Shown: positions 26,314 to 37,267, numbered from the stretch's first letter. The stretch is DNA of 64,000 nt from Streptomonospora mangrovi (GCF_027604915.1 NZ_JAJAQC010000036.1:1-64000), one strand, 5' to 3'. Program-made: numbers and translations. The notes: generated by a model from the sequence alone, not told the origin.

Positions 26314-26490
26314 TCAGAGGGAGTCGACGTCGGCGAGGAAAGCGGCCCACTCCTCGCGGGGGAAGGCGAGCGTGGCCCTGTCCCGGTTCTGGGTGTCTCT
26401 CACCAGAGCGTCGCCGGTGTGGGCGACGCGGCACTCCACACAGTCACCCCGAACTTGCGAGTAACTACTCTTCCTCCACTGCGAATCCAT
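26314..26490 (-). CDS. DUF397 domain-containing protein
   Basis: A 58-residue protein that is a whole DUF397 domain: WRKSSYS near the start, a CVECRV-type core, VRDTQNRD, and FPREEWAAFL at the end. It overlaps the 3' end of the upstream HTH gene by 26 bases, so the two are coupled. In actinomycetes DUF397 proteins pair with DUF5753 HTH regulators (WhiJ/BldB-like systems affecting development), and some behave like antitoxins of the HTH partner. Typical length. Confidence 0.9.
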   Translation of the reverse strand: MDSQWRKSSYSQVRGDCVECRVAHTGDALVRDTQNRDRATLAFPREEWAAFLADVDSL

Positions 26491-27259
26491 GCAGAACCTC
26501 TCTTATCAGCTCACTGCTGGTACGGAAATCGTAGGCCCAGCCGGAGAGCTCGCTGAACACCGAGGTCAGCCGTCGTACCTCAGCGGCATCGGACACCAGG
26601 ACCGAGCCGCCCGCATGTTCGCATTCGACACGCGGCGTGCGATCCGCGAAGGACAGCAAGCGGAACGATCCAGTGAGTCCGCCGAAGAACCCGCAGCCCA
26701 ACGGAAGGACCTGGACGCGTGTTCGGCTTCCAAGGTCGAGCAAGTGCTGAAGCTGCTCCCTCATGATGGCCGGAGTCCCGACAATCGACCGCAATGCGGA
26801 TTCGGAGATGACCGCCCGGAACTCGGCTCGCAACTGCCCCAGGCGTTCGCAGCGGGCTTTGGCGAGGGCTGTGACGGTATCCGGATTCTCGCCCGGTGAG
26901 CCGTGGCCGATCAGGATCTCCGCATAGCGGGGGGTTTGCAGGAGGCCGGGGAGTAGGTAGGGATGCCAGTTCCGGATCTCCGTGGCCCGCTCTTCGCTTT
27001 CTCGGACCAGGTTGAGCCACGGGGGGTCGGCTGCACGTTCCCTTGACTCCTGCCAGGCTCGGACCAACTCTCCACCTGCTTCATACAGGTGGTCGAGACG
27101 TTCGATGTTGCCGAGAGCCGTGGATCGCTGCCCGCCCTCTAGCTTGCTGAGGGTGGATTTGGAGAGATTCGACAGCGATGCCACTTGGTCCAGAGTCAGC
27201 GACTTACTCTTACGCCATTCGCGGAGTTTCTCCCCGAACTGTCGATGATGCGCGTTCAT
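26465..27259 (-). CDS. XRE-family regulator with DUF5753 (Scr1/WhiJ type)
   Basis: 264 residues from the ATG at 27259. Residues 5-62 form an XRE helix-turn-helix (LREWRKSKSLTLDQVASLSNLSKSTLSKLEGG); the rest is DUF5753, with the family's YxPxLLPGLLQTxxYA (here HPYLLPGLLQTPRYAEI) and VQVLPLGCGF. It forms an operon with the DUF397 gene. Local GC is clearly lower than on either side, suggesting recent transfer. Such pairs are strain-variable in actinomycetes. A start seven codons upstream is possible. Confidence 0.9.
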   Translation of the reverse strand: MNAHHRQFGEKLREWRKSKSLTLDQVASLSNLSKSTLSKLEGGQRSTALGNIERLDHLYEAGGELVRAWQESRERAADPPWLNLVRESEERATEIRNWHPYLLPGLLQTPRYAEILIGHGSPGENPDTVTALAKARCERLGQLRAEFRAVISESALRSIVGTPAIMREQLQHLLDLGSRTRVQVLPLGCGFFGGLTGSFRLLSFADRTPRVECEHAGGSVLVSDAAEVRRLTSVFSELSGWAYDFRTSSELIREVLHGFAVEEE

Positions 27260-27400
27260 GTTTCCAAGGATCGCACACAATGTTTCTCTCCGCGTGCGAG
27301 TCTACCCAGATCGTCCACGGCGTGGTCATTCCCCTTACCCAAGCGTGTTGGCGGAGCGACCCTGGAAGCGCCAAGAAGTTTCTTGAGACGTGGAGACACC

Positions 27401-27685
27401 ATGAGACTGCCGCCCGATCACATCATCGCCGCGCTTCCGTCCGATGTCGCAATTCGCGTGATCGACCTCAATGCGGTCAATCCGGCCTATTACGTCTGGC
27501 CTTCAATGGAGGACGGGGAATTCGGCGGCTCCTACTACGCCACCCTCGACCCCGCGAAGATGCCCGAGGGAAAGGACTGGGCGCCCACGCTCGCCAGTCC
27601 GCACCCCGGGCAGATGGAACGGCTCCTCGAATCCCCACCCGACCGGGTGGAGGTGAGCGCATGGCGGACACCGATGTCCCGGTAG
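27401..27685 (+). CDS. small protein of unknown function beside the HTH-DUF397 pair
   Basis: A 94-residue acidic soluble protein with no recognised domain. It begins MRLPPDHIIAALPSDVAIRVID and contains AYYVWPSMEDGEFGG. ATG after GTGGAGACACC. It overlaps the next small gene by 25 bases, implying an operon. The position, divergent from the DUF5753 regulator, suggests it may be a target of that regulator. Confidence 0.6.
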   Translation: MRLPPDHIIAALPSDVAIRVIDLNAVNPAYYVWPSMEDGEFGGSYYATLDPAKMPEGKDWAPTLASPHPGQMERLLESPPDRVEVSAWRTPMSR

Positions 27686-27855
27686 ACCCGGCAGAGGAGC
27701 CCCCCGATTCCGGGCAATGGACCTGCCGACTCTGCGAACGTCCCAGCCGGACCGATCCCTGCGGCTACTGCGGCAACCCCCGCCGCGAGAACAGCAGGTT
27801 CCCGCCCCTCCCCCAGGAGAGGCCCGCGCGGGTCCGGCCCTACCTGCGGCCGTAA
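27661..27855 (+). CDS. small CxxC-CxxC zinc-ribbon protein
   Basis: 64 residues. An acidic N-terminus is followed by WTCRLCERPSRTDPCGYCGNP, in which the pairs CxxC and CxxC, 8 residues apart, would make a small zinc finger; the end is Pro/Arg-rich. It starts inside the preceding gene in another frame (25-base overlap). Not a family I can name. RanBP2-like or rubredoxin-like zinc ribbons of this size often bind nucleic acid or protein. Confidence 0.55.
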   Translation: MADTDVPVDPAEEPPDSGQWTCRLCERPSRTDPCGYCGNPRRENSRFPPLPQERPARVRPYLRP

Positions 27856-28026
27856 TCCATTGGACGGCCCGCCAACCCGGCCACCCGGCCGCGCGAATCG
27901 CGCCGGGTGGCCATGGCGTCCCGGCGGTTGCGGACGCAGAATGGAGGGGAAAACGGCCCGGACCACCGGGCGCCGGGCGGGGTCGTCGGTGACAATGAAG
28001 AGAACTTCGTCGGAGGGCGGTGCAGG

Positions 28027-28353
28027 ATGGATCCGGTCAGCCTCGTCGTTGGAGCCGCCATTGCCCTCGGCGGCGTCATGATCGGCCGCCTCATCCCACG
28101 GCGCTCCCCCGCGCAGCAGCGCCCGCCCGTCGCCGTCCCCGCCGCGCCGCGCACCCCTCAACCCATCTGCGGCTGCGGCCACCACCTGGTGTTCCACGAC
28201 CAGGAGTCCAAGCTGTGCCAGGCCCAGGTCGTCATCCCCGGCCGCTGGGTCGGCCAGAGCGGCGGCACCTACCGCCAGTGCATGTGCCAGGGGTACCGAG
28301 GCCCGGTCCCGGTGGACGAGTACTACGCTCCCGACATCCTGGGCGACTCCTGA
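28027..28353 (+). CDS. small membrane-anchored Cys/His-rich protein
   Basis: 108 residues. One N-terminal membrane helix ([20 protein letters not shown]) is followed by a Pro-rich spacer and a cytoplasmic domain with [17 protein letters not shown] and CMCQGY, six cysteines and three histidines that could hold one or two metals. ATG after a GGAGGG site. The next gene starts 8 bp after its stop, so the two are probably co-transcribed. Function unknown. Confidence 0.7.
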   Translation: MDPVSLVVGAAIALGGVMIGRLIPRRSPAQQRPPVAVPAAPRTPQPICGCGHHLVFHDQESKLCQAQVVIPGRWVGQSGGTYRQCMCQGYRGPVPVDEYYAPDILGDS

Positions 28354-28361
28354 ACGCCGAC

Positions 28362-28925
28362 GTGTGGGTGGTGGCCGGTGCGCCCGGGGCGGGGAAGTCC
28401 ACCGCCGCCGAGGTGCTGCTGGCCGCGCTGCGCCCCGTCCCCGCGCTGCTTGACAAGGACACCCTGTTCAGCGGGTTCGTCGCCGAGGTGCTGTCGGCCC
28501 ACGGCCGCCCCTACGGCGAGCGCGAGGGCGCCTGGTACGACGACCACGTGAAGGTCCACGAGTACGCGGGCATGACCGCCGCCGCGCGCGAGATCCGCTC
28601 GGCGGGGTGCCCGGTGATGCTGGTGGCGCCCTTCACCGGGCAGATCCGCGACCCCGAGCGCTGGCGCGCCTGGGCCGCCGACCTGGGCGGGCCGCCGGTG
28701 CGGCTGGTGTGGGTGCGCAGCGACGCCGACACCCTGCGGGCGCGGATCGGCGGGCGCGGGCGCTCCCGCGACTCCGGGAAGACCGACGACTTCGCCAGCT
28801 TCCTCGCCCGCGTCCGGCCCGACGAACCCCCGCCGGTCCCCCACGCCGAGATCGACAACCGGCGCGGCGCCCCGCCGCTGGCGGACCAGGTGGCGGCCCT
28901 GATCAGCGGGCGCTGCGGCGGCTAA
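28362..28925 (+). CDS. P-loop kinase-like ATP-binding protein
   Basis: A 187-residue protein. Walker [10 protein letters not shown] lies right at the N-terminus; [11 protein letters not shown] follows with the Asp expected in zeta-toxin/chloramphenicol-kinase/gluconate-kinase-like folds, then [12 protein letters not shown] and [14 protein letters not shown] (lid Arg). It is therefore a small-molecule or nucleoside kinase of the AAA_33 type. The substrate is not evident. The GTG start at 28362 is 8 bp after the upstream stop. Confidence 0.78.
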   Translation: MWVVAGAPGAGKSTAAEVLLAALRPVPALLDKDTLFSGFVAEVLSAHGRPYGEREGAWYDDHVKVHEYAGMTAAAREIRSAGCPVMLVAPFTGQIRDPERWRAWAADLGGPPVRLVWVRSDADTLRARIGGRGRSRDSGKTDDFASFLARVRPDEPPPVPHAEIDNRRGAPPLADQVAALISGRCGG

Positions 28926-28966
28926 ACCCCGGTGTGGGGCGCGTATCAGCGGGTAGTCGCCTGATC

Positions 28967-29086
28967 ATGGAGATCGGAACCGCTGAACTCATCGTCATAG
29001 CCGTGCTGATCATCGGGATCCCCACCATCTTCGTGACCGTCGCGACCCTGATGCGGCGCCAGTCCCGCCGGAGCAACCGGCGCTAG
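28967..29086 (+). CDS. 39-residue single-span membrane protein
   Basis: A short ORF whose product has an acidic N-terminus (MEIGTAEL), one membrane helix of about 20 residues (IVIAVLIIGIPTIFVTVATL) and a basic tail (MRRQSRRSNRR). The charge pattern fits a stable membrane miniprotein with the tail inside the cell. No strong ribosome site. It lies directly after the kinase-like gene and converges on the next gene, whose stop is 3 bp away. Confidence 0.55.
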   Translation: MEIGTAELIVIAVLIIGIPTIFVTVATLMRRQSRRSNRR

Positions 29087-29089
29087 TGC

Positions 29090-29785
29090 TTAGCGCGCAG
29101 CCGACCGACCGCCGGATCCCGGGGCGGGGTCGGCTCGGGAACCGGCTCCGGTCTCGACTCCGGAGCCGGGGCCGGGACCGATGTCCAGTGCCCGGACCTC
29201 CTGGAGCAGGCCCCACGTGAAGTCGGCGACGTAGCGGCCGGGTTCGCCTTCGCCTGCGAGGCCGCCACCGGGACCGCCATCAAGGCCGCCGCCGGGCGCG
29301 GTGAAGACCAGTCGCCAGCGCGCGGGCGCGGTTCCCTCCAGCGGCCGGGCCGAGGGGAACGCGCGCCCCACGTCCTCGACCACGCACGACCACGGCGCAA
29401 GGTCGGCCACCCCGCGCAGCGCGGGCGGCGCCGACCCCGGCGCGCGCACCAGCCACTCCTGGAGCACGGTGCGCTCCCCCAGCGCGACCACCTCGAACCG
29501 CAGGTCGGGCCACAGCGGCAGCGGCCAGCGCAGGACGCGGCAGACCAGGTCGCCCACCGCCCGCTCGCCGTCGCTCTCGGGCGGGCCGAGGACCGAGGTG
29601 TGGCGCCGCGGCCCGGCGGGGGCGCGGGGGGAGCGGATCATGCGCTGCCAGGCGGCGTTGACCTCGCGCATCTCAGTGCGCGAGGCGCCCAGGGCGCGCC
29701 TGGCGTCCTCGACCAGGCCGGGCTGGAAGTCGGCCATCCGCCGCAGCAGCACCAACTGGAACTCGCGCACGCCGATCCCCGGCAC
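29090..29785 (-). CDS. uncharacterised protein
   Basis: About 231 residues, no domain recognised. The first 160 residues have normal coding character (FQLVLLRRMADFQPGLVEDARRALGAS; WPDLRFEVVALGERTVLQEWL; WSCVVEDVGRAF) and the last 50 are Gly/Pro-rich and disordered. The start is uncertain: GTG 29785 has GGAGGG upstream, while GTG 29809 gives eight more residues. Confidence 0.6.
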   Translation of the reverse strand: MPGIGVREFQLVLLRRMADFQPGLVEDARRALGASRTEMREVNAAWQRMIRSPRAPAGPRRHTSVLGPPESDGERAVGDLVCRVLRWPLPLWPDLRFEVVALGERTVLQEWLVRAPGSAPPALRGVADLAPWSCVVEDVGRAFPSARPLEGTAPARWRLVFTAPGGGLDGGPGGGLAGEGEPGRYVADFTWGLLQEVRALDIGPGPGSGVETGAGSRADPAPGSGGRSAAR

Positions 29786-29929
29786 CCCGACCGCCCTCCG
29801 CTCCCGCACCCGCCCGCGCCACCGGCGCCCACCCGCCGAGTCGTTTTCCGCAGCCTTCCGCAGCCGTGCGCGCCCGGTGCAGGGCGGAGTCGCCGACCGG
29901 TCAACGACCGGCCGGCCATCGCCCCTCGG

Positions 29930-31126
29930 CTACCAGCGCAGCAGCGCGGCCACGCCCTTGGCCTCGGCCAGCGCGTCGGCGGCCCCCTCGGGCAGCAGCG
30001 TGACCTCGGCGCCGGTGGCGAGCCCCATCTCGATCATCCGCTCGCCCAGGTCCAACTCCTCGGCCATGGAGGTGTAGGACTCCCCGGGCGGCAGCTCCCC
30101 TTGAGGGTAGTACCGCCCGTCGCGGCCCCGGTGCCCGGTCAGCGTGCGGGTGCCGTCCATCACCAGGTGGGCGACCCGGTTCTCGCGCAGGGCGCCCAGG
30201 GTGTCGCTGAGTCCGGTGGTGGCGTTGCCCCCCGAGCGCGCGATGTCGCACACCCGCTCGGCCAGCGACCGGCAGGCGCGGATGCGCGCCTCCTCCAGTT
30301 CGGGCCGCACCAGCTCGGCGATCTCGGGGACGGGGCGCTGCGGCGACACCCGGCGGTCCAGCAGGATGACGTCGCGGCGCGGCCGGTCGGCGCGCAGGCC
30401 CTCGCGCACCACCTCCAGCAGGCGGGCGTCACCGGTGACCACGACCTCGCGCCAGCCGCGCGCGTCGGCGATCTCGGCGATGCGCGGACGCACCGAGTTG
30501 AGGTAGCGCAGCAGGTTCTCGGTGACGCGGCGGTCGAAGCGCTCGGCGGCCCCGGCCGTGCGCGAGGGGGCGCCGCCGCCCGGCCCCCGGTTCCCGGCGG
30601 CGGCGGGGCGGGTGCCGCGCCAGTCGTCGTTGTCCAGGGCGAAGTCGAGCCGGGTGACCTCCGAGGCGGCCCCGAAGCGCAGGTCGATGACCCGCACGCC
30701 GTCGTGGGAGACCGCCACCACCCCGGCGGGCGCGCCCAGGGTGAGGGCGGCGGCCAGCGGGCGCAGGTAGGGGTGGGGCGCCAGGACGGCGCAGTCGTCC
30801 AGGGGCACCTGCACGGTGAGGGTGTGCACCTCGTCCCCGGTGACCGGGGCGAACAGCGCGCGGCCGACCCCGGGCTCGGTGGTGTGCAGCACGCTGTCGA
30901 TCTCGGGGCGCAACCGGTCCAGGCGGTCCAGCACGGCCGCCTGGCGATCCTTGTCGCCGCCGTTGGCGGCGCCGCCGCGCACCTCGCCCAGGGCGTTGTC
31001 GACCGACAGGCGCCAGGCGGGCGAGGCGGTGCGGTCGCGGGGGTCGGCGGTGGCGTACACGGTGAGCACGCCGATGTCGTCGGAGATGGCGGCCAGGTCG
31101 CGCAGCGACGTCGGGTCGACGTTCAC
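29930..31126 (-). CDS. baeRF-type (bacterial archaeo-eukaryotic release-factor-like) protein
   Basis: A 398-residue protein with the layout of the bacterial aeRF1-like families (baeRF10 type). An N-terminal domain starts LAAISDDIGVLTVYATAD, a middle RNase H-like domain contains VVVTGDARLLEVVREGL, and the C-terminal domain has GGNATTGLSDTLGALRENRVAHLVMDG. Relatives are proposed to act on stalled ribosomes or peptidyl-tRNA, by likeness to eRF1/Pelota, but there is little direct evidence. GTG start after GAGAGGGGACGAGC. It is divergent from tex, another RNA-binding factor. Confidence 0.85.
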   Translation of the reverse strand: MNVDPTSLRDLAAISDDIGVLTVYATADPRDRTASPAWRLSVDNALGEVRGGAANGGDKDRQAAVLDRLDRLRPEIDSVLHTTEPGVGRALFAPVTGDEVHTLTVQVPLDDCAVLAPHPYLRPLAAALTLGAPAGVVAVSHDGVRVIDLRFGAASEVTRLDFALDNDDWRGTRPAAAGNRGPGGGAPSRTAGAAERFDRRVTENLLRYLNSVRPRIAEIADARGWREVVVTGDARLLEVVREGLRADRPRRDVILLDRRVSPQRPVPEIAELVRPELEEARIRACRSLAERVCDIARSGGNATTGLSDTLGALRENRVAHLVMDGTRTLTGHRGRDGRYYPQGELPPGESYTSMAEELDLGERMIEMGLATGAEVTLLPEGAADALAEAKGVAALLRW

Positions 31127-31331
31127 GCTCGTCCCCTCTCGTTCTGCTGAGGCGTCCTTTCCCTACAGGAGACCAGCAGGGCGTTCAACGCCCGGTCGGC
31201 GCGGGGTCAGCACCGGACCAAAACCGGCGCGGCGGCGTGAGGGGGCGGGCGGCGCGGGTCCGGCGTGACAACATCTGTGGGCCACAGGAGAATGCACCGT
31301 CGGACCAGAACGAGAAAGTGGACACCCCAAC

Positions 31332-33764
<2,433 letters not shown>

Positions 33765-33804
33765 GGACCGCCTAGGAGGGGCGGGAGCGCCGATGGGAGG
33801 GGGC

Positions 33805-33835
33805 CGCCTGGGCGGGGGCGGCCTCCGCCCAGGCG
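33805..33835 (+). terminator. terminator after tex
   Basis: A perfect 11-bp stem (33805-33815 with 33825-33835) and a 9-base loop, 40 bases after the tex stop. Confidence 0.65.
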
Positions 33836-34010
33836 CCCCGGCGCCGACGCGGCGGGGCGGCGGACGCGTCGGCGCCCGTGTCGGCGTGGCGCGCCATCGT
33901 CGCGTGTCGGCCTGGCGCGCCGTCGATCGCCGCGCGCCGCCGCCGCGCCCGCCCCTCTCATCTGGACGTAGAGGGGCGTAGAGCCCTACGAACTGTGCCA
34001 CGATCACGGG

Positions 34011-34430
34011 GTGCACTACCACGTCTACCGCTGGCGCGGCACCGCCACCGAGTACCAGCGCCGCCACACCTACGAGTCCCACATCGACCAGGCCGCGTTC
34101 GCGAGGTCGCCCGTGCCGCCGCTCAAGGCGTGCTGGTGGCTGCGCAAGCCCGCCGAGGCGGCGGCGGGCACCTACAACACCGCGCACGACGCGGCGCGGT
34201 GGCTGGCGGCCGAGTACCGCGCGGTCGCCGACACGATCGCCGTCCCCGGCCTCTGGACGGCCGACCGCCAAGAGCACGCCGCCCGCGACCTGGCCGACGG
34301 CCGCGACATCACCTGGTCCTGGTCGCTGGAGGGCGACCGACGAGCCTTCGCCTCCGCCGTGGCCTGCTCCCCCAACCGCTGGGACCCCGACGCCGCCTGC
34401 CCCCTGCGCGACCGCCCCCGCCACACCTAA
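34011..34430 (+). CDS. uncharacterised protein
   Basis: 139 residues from a GTG start (34011). Rich in Trp, Arg and Ala; begins MHYHVYRWRGTATEYQRRHTYESHIDQ. No domain recognised and no membrane segment. Codon use is normal throughout (third positions almost all G/C while the residues stay varied), so I believe it is translated. It stands alone and is followed by a decayed methyltransferase fragment on the other strand. Confidence 0.55.
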   Translation: MHYHVYRWRGTATEYQRRHTYESHIDQAAFARSPVPPLKACWWLRKPAEAAAGTYNTAHDAARWLAAEYRAVADTIAVPGLWTADRQEHAARDLADGRDITWSWSLEGDRRAFASAVACSPNRWDPDAACPLRDRPRHT

Positions 34431-34469
34431 GGCCGTGGACGCCGGCGCGGCCGGCCGCGCGGGAGGCCC

Positions 34470-34592
34470 GGCCCATGCCCGCGGATCGACGGCGCGGTCC
34501 ACCGGCGGCTCAAGTCCGGCAGGCCAAACGCGGTCGGGGATGAGCACGGCCCGGTCGAGGCCCGCGAAAGCGCGCCGGATGTCGTCGGTCAC
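34470..34592 (-). pseudogene. remnant of a PIMT-like methyltransferase N-terminus
   Basis: From GTG 34592 about 40 codons read like the start of the intact methyltransferase at 34919. Both begin VT(D/E)(D/E), then AF-N5-R-A, then PD-N-(I/V)WP, then VDRAxDPxAWA. The remnant is in the opposite orientation and the resemblance ends near 34470, after which the frame runs into antisense of the neighbouring gene. AGGAGG precedes it at only two bases. Probably the stump of a second methyltransferase gene lost by deletion or inversion. Confidence 0.5.
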
Positions 34593-34817
34593 TTCCTCCT
34601 GAACAGCGATCCCCCGAGGTCACCAGCGGAAGGCGACCGTCCCGCAGCGCACTGCCATTGCCTGTCCACAACGGAGAGTGGCAGACGAGCACGGGAGCGG
34701 GGGCGCGTTCGGCCGGGGTCGGGTGACCGGATCCGGACACATTCGGTCACCGGAAATAACAGCAGGTAACCATGGGGCTACGGTGGTGCCGCGAGCCGCC
34801 GACCCCGAGGAGAACCG

Positions 34818-34922
34818 ATGGGCCGCCACGAAGGACCGCCGCAGCCGCGCCCCCAGCCGATGCCCCCACCGCCGCCGCCCAGCCCCGACGGCGGCCCGCG
34901 CCCCGGACGGCACGAGAAGTGA
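34818..34922 (+). CDS. 34-residue proline-rich leader ORF coupled to the methyltransferase
   Basis: ATG 34818 is preceded by GAGGAGAACCG, the best ribosome site in this region, and encodes a Pro/Gly/Arg-rich peptide (13 prolines; starts MGRHEGPPQ and ends PGRHEK). Its TGA overlaps the GTG start of the methyltransferase (GTGA), so ribosomes finishing it would start the enzyme. It could be a coupling leader only, or a substrate peptide. No Cys, Thr or aromatic residue is present, which argues against most known modified-peptide classes. Confidence 0.5.
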   Translation: MGRHEGPPQPRPQPMPPPPPPSPDGGPRPGRHEK

Positions 34923-36049
34923 CCGAGGAGCTGGAACAGTTCCTCTTGGCCACCGAGACCCTGGATCCCGCGTGGCGCGGCGCCTTCCGCGCCGTGCCAC
35001 GCGCGGACTACCTGCCCGACGTCATCTGGCCCTTCACCCCCGAGGACGACCGGCGCCGGGTGGACCGCGCCGCCGACCCCGACGCCTGGGCGCGGTGGGC
35101 CGAGGCCGATGTGCCCATCACCGTGCAGTGGGACGACGGCGCCACCGCCGAGGCCGGTGAGGTGTACACCTCCAGCGCGTCCATGCCCAGCCTCGTCGCC
35201 GCGATGCTGCGCGACCTGGACTCCCGGCCCGGCATGCGCGTGCTGGAGATCGGCACCGGCACCGGCTGGAACGCCGCGCTGCTGTGCGAGCGCCTGGGCG
35301 CGGAGGCGGTGACCACCGTCGAGGTCGACGCGTCGCTGGCCGAGCGCGCCCGCGCGCGGTTGCGCGCCGCCGGGTACCGGCCCGTGGTGGTCGCCGGGGA
35401 CGGCCTGGCCGGGTGTCCCGACCGCGCGCCCTACGACCGCGTCATCGCCACGGTGGGGGTGCGCGCGGTGCCCGTGGCGTGGATCGACCAGACCCGGCCG
35501 GGCGGGGTGATCCTGGCGCCCTGGGGCACCCACTTCAGCACGCACGACGCCCTCGCGCGGCTGGTGGTGGCCGCCGACGGCAGCGCGTCGGGGCAGTTCA
35601 CCGGACCCGCGCAGTTCATGAAGGCGCGCTCCCAGCGCCGGGCGTGGCCCGACCACGAGGAGTACGTCCGCACCGGCGACTCCACGGCCATGCGCACCGA
35701 CCTGGACGTGGCCGACCTCTTCGATCCCGGCTACGGCGGGACCGGCATGCTGCTGGGCCTGCTCGTGCCCGACGCCGTCCACAACGCCCGCGACGGCAAG
35801 GTGTGGCTGTACGGGCTCACCGACCACTCCTGGGCCGCGGCCGTCACCGAGGACGGCACCACCTCGGCGTACCAGGGCGGCCCGCGCCGACTGTGGGAGG
35901 AGGTGGAGGCGGCGTACCGGTGGTGGCTGGCCCAGGGAAGCCCGGGAGTGGACCGGTTCGGCCTGACCGTGCACCCCGACGGCACCCACGAGGTGTGGCT
36001 GGACACCCCCGACCACCCGGTGTCCCAGCCGGTCGGGGCATCCCGGTAG
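34919..36049 (+). CDS. PIMT-like SAM-dependent methyltransferase
   Basis: 376 residues from GTG 34919. The core matches protein-L-isoaspartate methyltransferase: SSASMPSLVAAML, then SAM motif I MRVLEIGTGTGWNAALL (near residue 100), then VEVDASLAERARARL and PYDRVIATVGVRAVP. It has an N-terminal substrate-like region (RAVPRADYLPDVIWP) and a C-terminal domain of about 120 residues (YGLTDHSWAAAV...EVWLDTPDHP) absent from the repair enzyme. This longer form occurs in actinomycetes, in some cases with ribosomal peptide (graspetide, FxLD) systems. No ligase or lanthionine synthetase lies nearby. The start is chosen from coupling to the upstream mini-ORF. Confidence 0.85.
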   Translation: MTEELEQFLLATETLDPAWRGAFRAVPRADYLPDVIWPFTPEDDRRRVDRAADPDAWARWAEADVPITVQWDDGATAEAGEVYTSSASMPSLVAAMLRDLDSRPGMRVLEIGTGTGWNAALLCERLGAEAVTTVEVDASLAERARARLRAAGYRPVVVAGDGLAGCPDRAPYDRVIATVGVRAVPVAWIDQTRPGGVILAPWGTHFSTHDALARLVVAADGSASGQFTGPAQFMKARSQRRAWPDHEEYVRTGDSTAMRTDLDVADLFDPGYGGTGMLLGLLVPDAVHNARDGKVWLYGLTDHSWAAAVTEDGTTSAYQGGPRRLWEEVEAAYRWWLAQGSPGVDRFGLTVHPDGTHEVWLDTPDHPVSQPVGASR

Positions 36050-36193
36050 CGGGGGCCGCTGCCCCGCGCTGCTCCAGCAGGCCGAGAGCACGCCGCTGCG
36101 CGATGCGGAGCCGTCGCGCGGCGGGTCCGACCTGCTGGGCGCGCTGTGCCGCTGGGGCCGCTGAGGCGGCCCGGAGTGCGGCGCACCGCGCAC

Positions 36194-36256
36194 GCCGGGG
36201 GGAGGGCGCCGGGCGGGGCCGCCGTCCACGGCGCCGCCCGGCGCCCTCCCCCCGGC
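36194..36256. terminator. very long bidirectional terminator
   Basis: Perfect 23-bp arms (36194-36216 and 36234-36256) with a 17-base loop lie between the methyltransferase gene and the convergent DUF2157 gene. Confidence 0.85.
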
Positions 36257-36277
36257 GGGGCGCGCCCGTCCGGCGGG

Positions 36278-37267
36278 TCATCCGGCGGTGCGGGCGGCGG
36301 GCTTGGCGCGGCGGTGGGTGCGCAGCCCCACCCAGCTCGCCACCAGCAGCACCGCGCCCGCCAGCAGCAGCACCGCCGCCGCGCCGATCGCGCCGTCGGT
36401 GAGGTCCCACACCAGCTCGGGCAGGCCCACGGTGATCCCCAGGACGCCGAACACCAGCAGCACGGCGCTGCGCTCCCACCGGTAGAAGACCAGGCAGGCC
36501 GCCGCCACGGCCAGGGTGGCGGCGTATCCCCAGGCGGTGTAGCCGTCCCAGGCCAGCACGATCTGGGAGCCCACCAGGGCCAGCGCGGGCGCCAGCCCCA
36601 GGCCCAGGCGCCGCTCGACGAGCGCGCCGGCGGCGGCCAGGGCGGCCCAGGCCAGCCCGAGCCCGATCCAGGCACCGCCCAGCAGCAGGCTGAAGTGGCG
36701 GGTCTGGGGCCACCAGGTGTCGATCAGCGCCGGCACCAGCCCGGCGGCCATCCCCCACACCGCCACCTGCCCCACCGCCGAGGGCAGCGCCGCGTAGCCG
36801 GCCGCCGCCACCACCAGGCCGACCAGCACCGGCGCCCAGGTGAGGTCGCCGTCGTACTCCAGGGACTCCCCCACCGCGAAGGCGGCGAGCACCGAGGCCA
36901 ACGCCAGCAGCACCCCGCCTATGCGGCGCCGCACCGTGGGGACCGTGCCCCGGCGGCCCCGCAGGTGCTGGGGGCCGCCCGCCATCACCAGGGCGCCGGC
37001 GACCGCGACCACGGCGAGCGCGGCGAGCAGGGCCACCCGCACCGGGCGGCTCAGCTCGCTCCAGGAGGCGCCCACCAGCGCGCAGGCGCCGGCCAGCACC
37101 AGGCCGCCGCCGATGTAGCCCACGACCTCCGTCCAGCGCGCGCCGGCGCGCCGGGGCTCGTGGGCGGCCAGCGCCGCCCGCACCTGGTCGGCCTGCCAGC
37201 CCGACAGCACACCGCGCTCCACGAGGCCGCGCAAAGCCTCGTCGTGCGCACCCTCGGTTCCGCTCAT
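36278..37267 (-). CDS. DUF2157 domain-containing membrane protein
   Basis: 329 residues. The N-terminal 50 residues form a soluble helical DUF2157-like region (LRGLVERGVLSGWQADQVRAAL), followed by about ten membrane segments (first VVGYIGGGLVLAGACALVG). ATG 37267 starts the conserved helical part; a longer upstream ORF lacks coding character. The function of the family is unknown. Two hairpins separate it from pdxA. Confidence 0.88.
   Translation of the reverse strand: MSGTEGAHDEALRGLVERGVLSGWQADQVRAALAAHEPRRAGARWTEVVGYIGGGLVLAGACALVGASWSELSRPVRVALLAALAVVAVAGALVMAGGPQHLRGRRGTVPTVRRRIGGVLLALASVLAAFAVGESLEYDGDLTWAPVLVGLVVAAAGYAALPSAVGQVAVWGMAAGLVPALIDTWWPQTRHFSLLLGGAWIGLGLAWAALAAAGALVERRLGLGLAPALALVGSQIVLAWDGYTAWGYAATLAVAAACLVFYRWERSAVLLVFGVLGITVGLPELVWDLTDGAIGAAAVLLLAGAVLLVASWVGLRTHRRAKPAARTAG

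Noticed and set aside
34592-34620. A functional gene starting at GTG 34592
   Set aside because: The AGGAGG is only two bases from the start and the homologous stretch ends after about 40 codons, so it is treated as a remnant.
34818-36049. Full FxLD-lanthipeptide or graspetide cluster
   Set aside because: Only the methyltransferase and a mini-ORF without Cys, Thr or an FxLD motif are present; no LanB/LanM-like or ATP-grasp gene lies in the window.
36194-36256. Long palindrome as a transposon end or phage attachment site
   Set aside because: It sits exactly between two convergent genes, as a terminator should, and no target duplication or transposase is present.
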